This document shows, piece after piece, positions 49,707 to 59,071 of a DNA stretch of 64,000 bases. Positions within the stretch are counted from its first letter, which is position 1. The number at the start of each line of letters is the position of its first letter. The position numbers were made by a program, and so were the translations under genes. The notes under the pieces are model-generated. The model had not been told where the DNA came from. It searched no databases and saw only the letters and a program-made list of their open reading frames with translations. Source of the DNA: CAZOZZ01 sp965247425 (lineage in GTDB: Bacteria; Acidobacteriota; Terriglobia; 20CM-2-55-15); assembly GCA_965247425.1 (NCBI GenBank), contig OZ252023.1, positions 3,410,001 to 3,474,000 on the forward strand. The letters run 5' to 3'.

Positions 49707-51762
49707 ATTCCGCGCACCCGCCCGGAGCCGCACCGGCAGGCCAGACGTTATCGCTCGGGTCCCGGTCTGGGAAGCGGCAGGACGGGTCCAGCGTGATCCT
49801 TTCGATGCGACGCGTGCCGAAATCCAGGTTGGCATCGAATGAACGACCGCCGTCGAACCAGACGTCCACCGGCCACGTGACAATCGCCGTCGTCTCACCG
49901 AGCATCTGTGCATTCGCCAGCGGTTCGATGGCGGGACCTTCAGGCGCAAACTCCACGCGGAGCACGACGGGCGACGGCATCTGACCGTCCTGGCGAACCG
50001 TAACAGTCGTGCGTGACCCAGATGTCGTCACTTTTTCGATAGACCCGTCTACAGAATCCGTGGTCCACAGCCAGGAATACCAGAACCAGCCCAGGTCTTG
50101 ATCGAGCGCGTTGCTCATGAAAAAGGCGAAGTCCCAGGGCGAGGGATGCTTGAAGCTCCACATCTTGGTGTACTCACTGATCGCTTCCTGAACGGCACTG
50201 TCGCCGACGATCCCGCCGAGCATCGATAGCATCAAAGAGGTTTTCTGATAGGTCTGGAAGCCGTACATCCCGCCCCCATAGTTAGCGTTCCACATCGACG
50301 TCGGTTCGGCCTCGTTACCGCTCCTGGTCCCGTAGCTTTGACCACGCCCATCGAGCCTGGGTTCCACGCCTTCTCGATCGGCGCGCGAGAGAATGTTCAT
50401 GTACGTATTGAAGCCCTCATCCATCCAGCCATACCAGGTCTCATTCGTGCCAACCATCATGGGCCACCACTGATGCGCGGCCTCGTGATCCGCCGCGCCC
50501 TGTTTGGAGTTGATGACCATCGGATACTCCATGCCGGCGCTGGGACCGTCCTGCAAAGTCAGTTGCGGGAAAGGATAGGGGGCCCAAAGCTCTGAGTAGA
50601 ACTCCAATGCGTGACGCGTCAGATAGGCGGCGTTTTCGAACCGGTCGGCGCGATCGGGCAGGAACACCATATGGATCGGGACAGGCCCCTTTTCCGGGAT
50701 CGTGGCTCGCGTCGCCTGCCAAACGAACCGGTCGGCGGTCGCCCATGCGAAGTCATTGACCCTGTCGGCCACGAAATGCCAGACGAGCCGATTGCCGGGA
50801 GCCGTGGATGCGCCGGGTCCGACCTCATTTTCGCTGACGATCGTGAGCACATCGTCGGATTCGAGGACATGCGACAGCCGTTCTCGGGCGGTCGCCGTCA
50901 GCACCTCTTCCGGGTTCTGCAACACACCGGTTCCACTCACGATCCAGCCAGCCGGAACATCGATGCGCACGTCGAAACGCCCGAAGTTGTTGTAGAACTC
51001 GGCCGGGCCCAGGTACACGCTGTCGTCCCACCCTCGCAGGTCATCGAACTTCGCCACACGCGGGAACCACTGTGTCGGCTGAAACAGGGTATCGTCCCAT
51101 CGCTGGGTCATGCGATGCCCTTGTCCGTCAGGTCCACCGGGGAGCTTCGTGTGCCATGCCATCTCGATCTTCGTCGTCGTTTGACCGGCGATAGGAGTCG
51201 GCAACGCGATGCGCGCCACCGTCTGGTCCATCCCGTAGGCGGCCAGTTGGCCTGGGGCCTGCCCCCGACGCCGGGCTGGCGGATTCAGGTCTACGTTCTG
51301 GCCGTCGATCGTAAGGCGCGTAACGACGATACCCTCGGTGTTCTCGGCCGGTACCGAAGAACCTCTGGGAACCAGCCCCCGCAAGATGTTGTGATCCAGC
51401 CGCAGCACGATCTCGCTCATCTCGATCGTACTGTTGTTGTGCATGTCGATTGTCCCGGACCCGGTGATCGTGTGAGTCGCCGGGTCCAGGCGCGCCTCGA
51501 TCGTGTAGTCCGCTTCGAGCTGCCAGTAGTTCGGTCCCGGACGCCCCGTAAAGTCACGGGTGCCCGCCTCGAAGGCGCGGCGAATAACATTCGTAAGAGG
51601 TACGTCGCGACGGATGGCTCGATCGGGCGAGTTGTAAGTCCCGCGAAGCAGTTCGGGAACCCGGGAGGCCGCGGCAGCCGGTACGGCTTGAGCCGAGAGC
51701 GGAACCGGTCGCGCCAGAAACGAACCCAGCAGGCACAGGGCGAGGACGGTACGGACTATCAT
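49705..51762 (-). CDS. Secreted M1-family zinc metallopeptidase
   Basis: 685 aa. A signal peptide (VLALCLLGSFLARPVPLSAQ) is followed by the M1 N-terminal beta domain (about 90-300) and a thermolysin-like catalytic domain. The zinc motif HEAAHQWWPMMVGTNETWYGWMDEG near residue 425 gives HExxH-x18-E. GAMEN is replaced by AGMEYPMV. This composition fits periplasmic aminopeptidases of Acidobacteriota and Bacteroidota. It is convergent with the TonB receptor across a palindromic repeat. The 220 bp upstream of its start hold only a shadow ORF. Confidence 0.88.
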   Translation of the reverse strand: MIVRTVLALCLLGSFLARPVPLSAQAVPAAAASRVPELLRGTYNSPDRAIRRDVPLTNVIRRAFEAGTRDFTGRPGPNYWQLEADYTIEARLDPATHTITGSGTIDMHNNSTIEMSEIVLRLDHNILRGLVPRGSSVPAENTEGIVVTRLTIDGQNVDLNPPARRRGQAPGQLAAYGMDQTVARIALPTPIAGQTTTKIEMAWHTKLPGGPDGQGHRMTQRWDDTLFQPTQWFPRVAKFDDLRGWDDSVYLGPAEFYNNFGRFDVRIDVPAGWIVSGTGVLQNPEEVLTATARERLSHVLESDDVLTIVSENEVGPGASTAPGNRLVWHFVADRVNDFAWATADRFVWQATRATIPEKGPVPIHMVFLPDRADRFENAAYLTRHALEFYSELWAPYPFPQLTLQDGPSAGMEYPMVINSKQGAADHEAAHQWWPMMVGTNETWYGWMDEGFNTYMNILSRADREGVEPRLDGRGQSYGTRSGNEAEPTSMWNANYGGGMYGFQTYQKTSLMLSMLGGIVGDSAVQEAISEYTKMWSFKHPSPWDFAFFMSNALDQDLGWFWYSWLWTTDSVDGSIEKVTTSGSRTTVTVRQDGQMPSPVVLRVEFAPEGPAIEPLANAQMLGETTAIVTWPVDVWFDGGRSFDANLDFGTRRIERITLDPSCRFPDRDPSDNVWPAGAAPGGCAE

Positions 51763-51982
51763 TTAGAATTTTCTCCAACCTTTAGACAAGGACATACGTC
51801 TTAATGTTCATGCACGGCATGGAAGGCTGCCATGGTAGTTCACGATGGCATGGAAGTTCAAGCTCGGCCCGGGGGCTTGCTTGGAGCAACCCGTTGATGA
51901 CAACTTCCAGGATTCTTGCTATTTATCGGGGTATGGCGGAATGTCCGGTTCGATCCTGTCTGACGTACGTGGAGCTGCGCCA

Positions 51983-52837
51983 ATGAACCCTCCCCGAACA
52001 CCCAAATCAAGCCAAAACGTCCTGATCCGGCTCGCCCTGACTTTAGCGGTGTTTACGATCTCGGCCGGGCCTCGGTTTCCGCCCGCAACCCTGAAGTCGG
52101 AAACCGTCATACGATTCGACACGTTTGTGGCAGGTATCGAGAAATCGATGGCGGAACGTCAGGAGGGCGCCTCTTCGTTCCTGTGGTTGTCCGAGAATCC
52201 GTCAAGGCTGGAAGCGGCCGAAAAAGGGCGGATCGTCATTCAGAAGCTGGACAGCGATGCCGATCTGGACGGCGCCATGATCCACAACTGGATCGCCGGG
52301 ATGTTCGTTCCCGACGTCACCGTCAATGACATCCTGAACGTCTTCCTGGACTACGATGGCTACCCGAACTTCTACCCCGGGGTGGTCACGAGCGAGCTCC
52401 TTGGAAGCGACGGAGACACGAACAAGATATACCAGCGATTGCGTCGAAAGGGTGTCGTCCTGGACACGTGGCATGACGCGTCCTTTGGGAAGCTGGATCA
52501 GGGCCGTGCCGTCACCTGGTCCAAGTCTACCGCGATCCGCGAAGTCAAGAACGAAGGCAAACCGAACGAAGAACTTTTGCCGGAAGGCGAAGACAGGGGT
52601 TACATGTGGCGCATGTACCTGTACTGGAGCCTGGAACAGACTGACGATGGAGTTTTCGCGGAATGTCGCTCCATCTCCCTGAGTCGTAACGTCCCGTTTC
52701 TTCTCAGGTGGCTCGTGAATCCTTTCATTCGCAACATTCCACGCGATGCTCTGGAGCAGTCCCTCGAAGCAACACGCGTAGAGGCGCAGAGACTAGCGGG
52801 TGCAAGCTCCGCCGAAACGCCGCCCCTGGAGGATTGA
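51983..52837 (+). CDS. Secreted START/SRPBCC-like protein
   Basis: 284 aa from ATG at 51983 (an open frame reaches back to 51845 but the signal peptide starts here). The signal peptide (NVLIRLALTLAVFTISAGP) is followed by a START-like fold with FVPDVTVNDILNVFLDYDGYPNFYPGVV, RRKGVVLDTWHDASFG and VPFLLRWLVNPFIRNIPRDALEQSL, the last typical of the closing helix over a lipid pocket. Likely binds a hydrophobic ligand in the periplasm. First gene of a four-gene run with a desaturase, an acyltransferase and a GH3 enzyme. Confidence 0.75.
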   Translation: MNPPRTPKSSQNVLIRLALTLAVFTISAGPRFPPATLKSETVIRFDTFVAGIEKSMAERQEGASSFLWLSENPSRLEAAEKGRIVIQKLDSDADLDGAMIHNWIAGMFVPDVTVNDILNVFLDYDGYPNFYPGVVTSELLGSDGDTNKIYQRLRRKGVVLDTWHDASFGKLDQGRAVTWSKSTAIREVKNEGKPNEELLPEGEDRGYMWRMYLYWSLEQTDDGVFAECRSISLSRNVPFLLRWLVNPFIRNIPRDALEQSLEATRVEAQRLAGASSAETPPLED

Positions 52838-52845
52838 ACTCCGAC

Positions 52846-53679
52846 GTGGCAAGAGAGAAAACAACACAGCCGTACCGATGGCCTCGTAAGCGTGTCTACC
52901 TGCTGAGTCGTCTTGTGATTTGCGCGGTCGTCGCGACAAGCATGGGAAGCCTGTTTCTCTCTCCCCAGAGTGTGTGGGCCTACGCTCTGGACGTTCTAGC
53001 CCGGACCTACCTGATTTTCCTCGGAACGGTGATGGCACATGAAGGCTCCCACGGCTTTCTGGGACGAACCGGGACATCTAACCTCTGGTGGGGCCGCCTG
53101 GCTTTGCTGCCCAGCATGGTTCCGTACACGAATTTCCGCAAAACGCACCTCTTACATCATCGGTACACGAACCTCGTGCAGGCGGACCCGGACCATTTCG
53201 TCAAACCCCACAGCGAGTGGGAACTGCCCCTCCGGGCTCTCGGAATGCCACATCACTGGTTCTTCTGGCTGCGCAACAAAGGGGCTATCGACCGATCCCA
53301 CATGGTTGAACTTGTTTACAACTACGCCGGTATCGCGTTGGTCTGGGCCATCGTTCTCGTGGTCGTCGGTCCCGCAAGGCTTTTCTGGGGAATGTTCCCG
53401 ACGTTGATTCTTGTCTCACTTCTGCTCTGGATCCCTTTCGCTTACAAAACGCACCAAGGGTTCTCTACGGGGACCCCGCAGGCACGGTCGCATGACTATT
53501 ATGGACACTTGATGTTCTGGTTCTCCCTCGGACTGTCTCTTCATCGCGTGCACCACATGCGTCCGGGTTTCGCCTGGATCGAGTTGAGACAATTTGTTCG
53601 AAAGGATCCGGGGCGCCGTTTTCGGCTGTTCCCGCGACGCGACATCCAAACCGAGACGCATCCCGAAACTACCCGTTGA
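52846..53679 (+). CDS. Membrane fatty acid desaturase / hydroxylase-like di-iron protein
   Basis: About 277 aa from GTG at 52846 after GGAGG; the frame is open from 52708. Three to four membrane helices and the three His boxes of the membrane di-iron family are visible: MAHEGSHGF, FRKTHLLHHRY and LHRVHHMRPG. The short length and HxxxH box resemble beta-carotene hydroxylase/desaturase-like branches more than acyl-lipid Delta-12 desaturases, so either oxygenation or desaturation is possible. The stop overlaps the next start by 4 bp. Confidence 0.8.
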   Translation: MAREKTTQPYRWPRKRVYLLSRLVICAVVATSMGSLFLSPQSVWAYALDVLARTYLIFLGTVMAHEGSHGFLGRTGTSNLWWGRLALLPSMVPYTNFRKTHLLHHRYTNLVQADPDHFVKPHSEWELPLRALGMPHHWFFWLRNKGAIDRSHMVELVYNYAGIALVWAIVLVVVGPARLFWGMFPTLILVSLLLWIPFAYKTHQGFSTGTPQARSHDYYGHLMFWFSLGLSLHRVHHMRPGFAWIELRQFVRKDPGRRFRLFPRRDIQTETHPETTR

Positions 53680-54914
53680 TGGGGCGCTCCGACCTCAGCA
53701 CACTCGACCTGGTGTGCCGTGTGATGGACTCCGAACTGCGCCCTCTGGACTTCTCGCTGGTCCTTCATTTGATCAAGTCGCCAGACGCCGATTCGATGAT
53801 TAGGGGAGAACGCAGCGCCCGAAATTGGTATCCCGCGACGGGGTCTCGTGTGAACGGGAAGGAGTGGTGGCCGGAAACTGCGCCGGAAAGCAATCTCGAT
53901 GTCCGGGGGCGCGAGGACGGCGGCGCCTCCCGAGACGTCGAGGAATTCCTGAAACTGCCCTTTCGGCTGGACCGGGAGGTTCCGGTTCGCCAAATGCTGA
54001 TCCGGGACAAATCGCCAGGGCCGGCGTGTTTGATTACTCGTGTCCACCATGCTGCCTGCGATCTGCTCAGCACCCTGATGTGGGTGTGTCACCAACTCTC
54101 GGTCGCGAAGGGCCACCGGAACTTCGTCGGAAAGAGGGCTCCGTTCGAAGACCTGGCACTCCTTGATCCCCCTTCGCGGGCCCGGAAGAGTCCCTGGGCG
54201 TATCGGGGAAGGTGTGACCCGATCTGGACGCGACCGGCCGCAGCATCAGCGACTCGAAGGTGGATGACGATCGAGATCCGTGCGTCGGATTTTTCCGGAC
54301 TGTCCCGAAGCCGGGATGGTTTCACCTATAACGACCTGCTAATGACTTCGGTCCTCGAAACCCTGCACTGGTGGAACATTCAGCATGGGGTCGGGGACCG
54401 GAAGCTGGGCGTCTGGCTACCGGTCAATATCCGGCAAGAAACCTTCAGCGGTTTCGGAAACGGGACAAGTCGGATTCGAGTGTATCGCCGCTTCCCGAGC
54501 AGCGCTTCCCTTCGGACGAAATGCCTCGAGGTTCGACATCAAGTGGATTGGTCGAAACAGAACGGAGAGTGGGCCGTGCCCGAACGACCCATCTGGACCC
54601 AACTGCCCTTGCCTCTTTCCGAGCCCATCCTGAAGGCGTTCTTGAGCCGTCCATGGGCAGATATGGGCAGCGCTGCGTTTTCCCACGTCGAAAAATGGCC
54701 CGGCTATATTGAATCGGAGCTTGAAGATGTCACCAGGATGGAGGTCGTTGGAGCCTTGCACATCCGGCATGCTCTGATGCTCGCAGCCGTGACCCATCGG
54801 GACCGGACCTGGATGACTTTGACGTACGATCCCGCGCTTCTGTGGGAAGACGACGTCAAGGAGATCACTCAGTTCCTGGAGCACTCCTTGTCCAATGCGG
54901 CGCGAGAGATCTAG
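53676..54914 (+). CDS. Condensation-type acyltransferase with HHxxxD motif
   Basis: 412 aa of the CoA-dependent acyltransferase superfamily (wax-ester-synthase / NRPS condensation-like fold). The catalytic motif is RVHHAACDLLS (about residues 122-132). FTYNDLLMTSVLETLHWW and KLGVWLPVNIRQE correspond to the second-half DxG-like region and solvent-channel loop. Such enzymes join an activated acyl group to an alcohol or amine. ATGA overlap with the desaturase and TAGTG overlap with the GH3 gene indicate stoichiometric expression. Substrates unknown. Confidence 0.75.
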   Translation: MMGRSDLSTLDLVCRVMDSELRPLDFSLVLHLIKSPDADSMIRGERSARNWYPATGSRVNGKEWWPETAPESNLDVRGREDGGASRDVEEFLKLPFRLDREVPVRQMLIRDKSPGPACLITRVHHAACDLLSTLMWVCHQLSVAKGHRNFVGKRAPFEDLALLDPPSRARKSPWAYRGRCDPIWTRPAAASATRRWMTIEIRASDFSGLSRSRDGFTYNDLLMTSVLETLHWWNIQHGVGDRKLGVWLPVNIRQETFSGFGNGTSRIRVYRRFPSSASLRTKCLEVRHQVDWSKQNGEWAVPERPIWTQLPLPLSEPILKAFLSRPWADMGSAAFSHVEKWPGYIESELEDVTRMEVVGALHIRHALMLAAVTHRDRTWMTLTYDPALLWEDDVKEITQFLEHSLSNAAREI

Positions 54915-56494
54915 TGCGACCCTGGATCAATGACGCGACACGGGCCCTGATCAGCCTCTGTCTCCGCGCAGCGGGCGGCCTGGTAGAGTTTCGTCACCGT
55001 TGGCGCATTCGTACGTTCCGGGGGTCGCAGGCGCGGCTTCGAAGACGATACGGCATCAGAGCCACGACGCCTGTCACCGACAAGGTTTCACCGATCGACG
55101 ACGGAATGGATATGCCAGCGTCCGATTCTCCAGACGTCCGGATCGCAAAGACATCGGGATCGACCGGCCGACCGAAACAAGTTCCCTTTACGAAGCAGCG
55201 GATCCGGATGGTCCGGCTCACCTTTATCGAGGTGTTCATGCGCTGCTTCTGGAATCTTGGTGTCGGTCGGACGAGCCTGTACGTCTTCGGTTCGACGGGC
55301 AGCGACGATTCCCTGAGCTCGTTGCTCCTGGAGGAACCGCGCACACCCTCTTATCTGACGACACTTCAGGCGCCATACCGGCTGCAGTCTCATCCTGCGC
55401 TTAAAGAGTTGAAGGCCAGGTACGGGAGCGCGGCGCTTCGGCTTTGGGTTCTGACGCTTTCCAACCCTGGTGTGCTCTACAGCACCAATCCCTCCACACT
55501 GTCCACTTTCCTGGACGAACTGGACCGCGACTGGAACGCCTGCTCGGCGCTGGTGCGAGACTTCGTCCTGGATCCCGGGAATCTTAGGGTTCGAACAGAC
55601 TGGATCGTGCGGCGGCTGGATTCGGTGGGGAGTCGAGAGCGATTGGAACGGGTCTCCGCCAGTCACAGTTTCCTCTCGATGAAGGAATGGGCACCGGCGG
55701 TCAAGACTTACGTGTGCTGGACCGGCGGCTACGTCGCACCGTTCCTCGAACGCTTGAAAACGTATCTCCCCTCCCCGCGTTACCGTCTTGTCCCGATGTA
55801 TTCCATGTCCACGGAAACCATCGAAACGATCACCCATTTCCATGGAGGCGGAACTGCATTTCTGCCGATGGGGCCAGGCGTATGTTACGAATTCCTCGAA
55901 GAGGATGGTCATGAAGGACCGGAACGCTTCGAGACCGGTGATCGGCTTCAGACGGGAAAAGCATACAGGATGGTGGTCAGTCACAGGTTCGGTCTGAGAC
56001 GCTACCAGACCGGGGACGTCTTTCTGGTCCATGGCTTCGTCGGTCACTCGCCGGACCTACGCTTTCTTCGCCGCTCCGGGCTCGGGTACTCCTTTACAGG
56101 GGAGAAGTTGACCGGCGAGCAGTTGGGGGAAGCCTACAAGAGACTCCGGGAAGATTACATCGGGTTCGAAGACGGAAGTCTTCTGGCTTGTTTCCCGTCC
56201 CATCCCTACGGGGACACCATCCCCCATTACAAGCTCGCTCTCGTCACTCCGGACAAACCAACACAGTCCGGCTTTCCGGAAATTGCCGCACGACTCGACG
56301 CTCTGCTTGGTGAGATCAACGGGGAGTACAGGAGCAAAAGGAACAGCCAGAGGCTGGGACCGGTGCGGCTCGAACAGATCAGCATGAGCGAATTTCGTCT
56401 CCGGATGCCCACGACGACCCAGGACGGCTGGGATTCGCAGTTCAAGTTTCTCCCGTTGTATCCGTATCTTTGGGAATCGCTCGAGCAGCTCTGA
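54914..56494 (+). CDS. GH3-family adenylate-forming enzyme
   Basis: About 526 aa from GTG at 54914; the frame is open from 54842. GH3 enzymes adenylate a carboxylic acid and couple it to an amino acid or other amine. Motif 1 is AKTSGSTGRPKQVPFT, motif 2 region MYSMSTETIETI, motif 3 region YRMVVSHRFGLRRYQTGDVFLV, followed by the hinge and GYSFTGEKLTGEQL. A small C-terminal domain ends at LESLEQL-like sequence. It terminates 12 bp before a convergent desaturase gene. Acyl-amide or acyl-adenylate supply to the neighbouring acyltransferase is an inference from context. Confidence 0.85.
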   Translation: MRPWINDATRALISLCLRAAGGLVEFRHRWRIRTFRGSQARLRRRYGIRATTPVTDKVSPIDDGMDMPASDSPDVRIAKTSGSTGRPKQVPFTKQRIRMVRLTFIEVFMRCFWNLGVGRTSLYVFGSTGSDDSLSSLLLEEPRTPSYLTTLQAPYRLQSHPALKELKARYGSAALRLWVLTLSNPGVLYSTNPSTLSTFLDELDRDWNACSALVRDFVLDPGNLRVRTDWIVRRLDSVGSRERLERVSASHSFLSMKEWAPAVKTYVCWTGGYVAPFLERLKTYLPSPRYRLVPMYSMSTETIETITHFHGGGTAFLPMGPGVCYEFLEEDGHEGPERFETGDRLQTGKAYRMVVSHRFGLRRYQTGDVFLVHGFVGHSPDLRFLRRSGLGYSFTGEKLTGEQLGEAYKRLREDYIGFEDGSLLACFPSHPYGDTIPHYKLALVTPDKPTQSGFPEIAARLDALLGEINGEYRSKRNSQRLGPVRLEQISMSEFRLRMPTTTQDGWDSQFKFLPLYPYLWESLEQL

Positions 56495-56506
56495 TCGCGG
56501 TGTGAC

Positions 56507-57619
56507 TTAACCGGAAGGGTCGAGCCGGAAATATCCGTTGCCTTCGATGGGTTTGAGGAAGGGGGTTCGGACAAAGAACTTGAGGTGTTCGCGAGTGAAA
56601 CGCTCCTCCAGGTAGAGGTGGGGAAATGCGGCCTGGAGTTCCGAGCCTGCTTTCTTGAGGTGGTACCAGGGAATGTCGGGGGCGATGTGGTGGGGGACGT
56701 GAATGTTGATGTTGCACCAGAGGTACTCGATCCAGGATGGAAATCGAATGTCGAAGCTGGACGCAAGCTGGCTGCGAACGGGGTCCCAACCCTCCGCCGA
56801 ATAGAGAAGGCTCCCGGACTTCGCGTGCTGAATCGTAAGGATGAACGAACCCGTGATCATTGCAATTGCAGCCGGCACTCCGTGATATTTGAGCATGCCC
56901 CAGAACCCAAGCCAGAACCAGAGCCCCCCGTAGACAGCAAGAACACATGCACCCATCAGCAGATTCGAATACACCAGTTTCGTCCTGGTGGCCTTCCATT
57001 GTCGGCGTGTGAGCATCGATCTCACCTGGGCGCCTCGGCGGAGCGCATTCCAGACAATCCAGATCACGATGCCGAGAGGCAGGCCATAACCTAGTCGAAC
57101 CAGAATCGGACACCGCTGATGCCGGGACTCGAACTCCGCCCGGGTTCGCAGGTTGGCAGACCAGTCGACTTCCTGGCCTCGAAGCTGTGTGTGACTGTGG
57201 TGATGGTCATGCGTTATTCGCCACACGAGAAGGCTGTTGGCCAGCGGGGCCATTACAAGCTGTCCGATTACCGTATTGACCCAGCGTCTGCCCGAGAACG
57301 CCCCGTGACCACAGTCGTGGCCCAGCACGAACAGTCCCACGAGCACCCAACCGTACAACACCCAGAGGGCGACCAGGCTGGGCACCTCCCACACAAGAGC
57401 TGCGCCGCCATTGACTTCGATCCGGCCCAGGAGCCAGAGGCAGATTCCCGCAGTGCCGAGGACACGGCCCAGTGCGCACCAGGACGTTCCATCGTCCGGC
57501 TGCATGAACTCTCGTGGGATCACTTGTCTGAGTTCAGCCAGAGAGATCGGTGTTTCGCGCAGCCGGCTGTCGACTTCCGCAGGATTCAGTTTCGGAGGTA
57601 CTGCAGATTTGTCTGTCAT
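56507..57619 (-). CDS. Acyl-lipid fatty acid desaturase
   Basis: 370 aa, integral membrane. The His boxes are GHDCGHGAF, HDHHHSHTQL and NIHVPHHIAP, the full set of a Delta-12/omega-3 type desaturase, with hydrophobic helix pairs between. The C-terminal YHLKKAGSELQAAFPHLY is family-typical. It is convergent with the GH3 gene and coupled to the gene upstream by an ATGA overlap. Together with the di-iron protein at 52846 the cluster holds two membrane desaturases. Confidence 0.9.
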   Translation of the reverse strand: MTDKSAVPPKLNPAEVDSRLRETPISLAELRQVIPREFMQPDDGTSWCALGRVLGTAGICLWLLGRIEVNGGAALVWEVPSLVALWVLYGWVLVGLFVLGHDCGHGAFSGRRWVNTVIGQLVMAPLANSLLVWRITHDHHHSHTQLRGQEVDWSANLRTRAEFESRHQRCPILVRLGYGLPLGIVIWIVWNALRRGAQVRSMLTRRQWKATRTKLVYSNLLMGACVLAVYGGLWFWLGFWGMLKYHGVPAAIAMITGSFILTIQHAKSGSLLYSAEGWDPVRSQLASSFDIRFPSWIEYLWCNINIHVPHHIAPDIPWYHLKKAGSELQAAFPHLYLEERFTREHLKFFVRTPFLKPIEGNGYFRLDPSG

Positions 57620-58329
57620 TGTCTCGTGGGAAGCTCAACTCTTTTCCGCCAGGTGACATACCAATGCGCCATTTTGACCCAGTCGGTAAGCCCTCCGGCA
57701 TTCATTGCTTTCGAGAGCTGTCTCTGAAGTTCCAGTGCATCCTCCACGGAGAGACGGAATGTCCGTTGCGGCCGGCCGTGATGGCCCGGCACAACGATCC
57801 ATTCCCCGTCCACGTGGATCCAGCTGAAATGAGCGTCCTTCTCTACCCCGGTGTCCGGCGACACGAGGTAGACGTGAATCAGGTTTTTGCCCGAGATGAT
57901 TTTCTGGAGCCGGGCATTCGAAATTAACGGGTTTCTCTTGAGGCTCATGGAACCCATCTGCCGGGCGCCGATAAAACTTCGCGCAATGCGGAATTGTTCC
58001 AGGGCGTCGATGGCCCCCTGACTGACTTGATCTGCCAACCGCTCGGCCTGATATCCGTAGATCTCTAAGGCGAAATCGCCGGGGGCATCCTCGCCGGCAG
58101 AGGCAAATTCGATGCGATTTCCGAGGTGGGTGCACGCGATCGACTCGCCCGTATCGATAATTGTGACGGTGACGCGGACAAAGAGCCCAGCGAACATTTG
58201 AACGATTTCGGGGCTCGGTTGGAGGTTCTGCCACCTTTCCAGTGTCGATCCTGCCGGCCGGGCAGATTTCCAGGTGCCGTCGTCGTTCAGACGGATGGGG
58301 TCTCCGTCGGGTGTCACGATAGTTTTCAT
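57616..58329 (-). CDS. Conserved-looking protein of unknown function
   Basis: 237 aa, soluble, without signal peptide. The N-terminus (VTPDGDPIRLNDDGTWK) resembles a short motif found before diverse bacterial proteins. The middle has VRVTVTIIDTGESIACTHLGNRIEF, and the end has FSWIHVDGEWIVVPGHHG. I cannot assign a family. Its stop overlaps the desaturase start as ATGA, so it is expressed with that enzyme and may support it. Confidence 0.7.
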   Translation of the reverse strand: MKTIVTPDGDPIRLNDDGTWKSARPAGSTLERWQNLQPSPEIVQMFAGLFVRVTVTIIDTGESIACTHLGNRIEFASAGEDAPGDFALEIYGYQAERLADQVSQGAIDALEQFRIARSFIGARQMGSMSLKRNPLISNARLQKIISGKNLIHVYLVSPDTGVEKDAHFSWIHVDGEWIVVPGHHGRPQRTFRLSVEDALELQRQLSKAMNAGGLTDWVKMAHWYVTWRKRVELPTRQ

Positions 58330-58426
58330 CGTCTACCTCACATTTGAAGTCGGATTGTCACACCGGTTTCTTTGTCCAAGTATAACCTGTCCATCAGCGA
58401 CAAGGGGTTCGACCGGAACCGGCCCA

Positions 58427-59053
58427 TCAAGAATTTCGGGTCAGTATGCGGAGGAGTTGCCGGAAGGAATGAAAGTCCCGTCCGAGCACCAGTGAGGGGC
58501 AGCCAGCGGCCTTCGCTCCGGCACCGTCTGTGTCCGGACGGTCACCGATGTGGAGCAGACATTCGGCGGAAACGCCCAGGTCCTCGAGGGCCCGGATGAA
58601 CGGCACCGGGCTGGGCTTAACAAACCCAAGGCGTTCGCCAACGTAAATCGCTTCGAAATAATCCTCAAGACCCAGACATTGAAGTTTGTACCGGGCCTCG
58701 TAGTCGGAGAGGATGACCTGGGTTCGGACACGACTTGATAAGTAGCGAAGCACATCGGTCAGGCCGGGACGGGGGCCCGAGCGGGCGATCGCAGGGGCCA
58801 GCCATCTCTCTTCGATTTGGAGCCGCCGCGTCGTATCCGGATTCTGGGGCATCGCACTTCCACGTGTGAATCTGACGGACTCCATTCGTCTTCTGAAATC
58901 CTGCAGTTCCCGTAGTTCCCGCACAGGGCCCCACCGCAATTCGCGGATCATCGATGCCGACGCCAGCATCAGGAGATTCCACTTCATTCGTCGGGTTGAA
59001 TACAGGGTTCCGTCGACGTCCCAGCTAACGACGCGAATTGAAGACAGGTCCAT
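58427..59053 (-). CDS. HAD-superfamily hydrolase
   Basis: 208 aa phosphatase-type HAD protein. Motif I is VVSWDVDGTLYST with the nucleophile and acid Asp, motif II ILSDYE, motif III Lys in GFVKPSPVPF and motif IV HIGDRPDTDGAGAKAAG. The cap between motifs I and II is helical. Probably dephosphorylates a small metabolite. It lies about 98 bp upstream of the 57616 gene on the same strand and is divergent from the methyltransferase over 18 bp. Confidence 0.88.
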   Translation of the reverse strand: MDLSSIRVVSWDVDGTLYSTRRMKWNLLMLASASMIRELRWGPVRELRELQDFRRRMESVRFTRGSAMPQNPDTTRRLQIEERWLAPAIARSGPRPGLTDVLRYLSSRVRTQVILSDYEARYKLQCLGLEDYFEAIYVGERLGFVKPSPVPFIRALEDLGVSAECLLHIGDRPDTDGAGAKAAGCPSLVLGRDFHSFRQLLRILTRNS

Positions 59054-59071
59054 CGATGTTAACTTAAACCA

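Noticed and set aside
51804..51982. Short frames between the M1 peptidase and the START-like gene
   Set aside because: Low-complexity Ser/His-rich readings without ribosome sites; the following signal peptide marks the real start at 51983.
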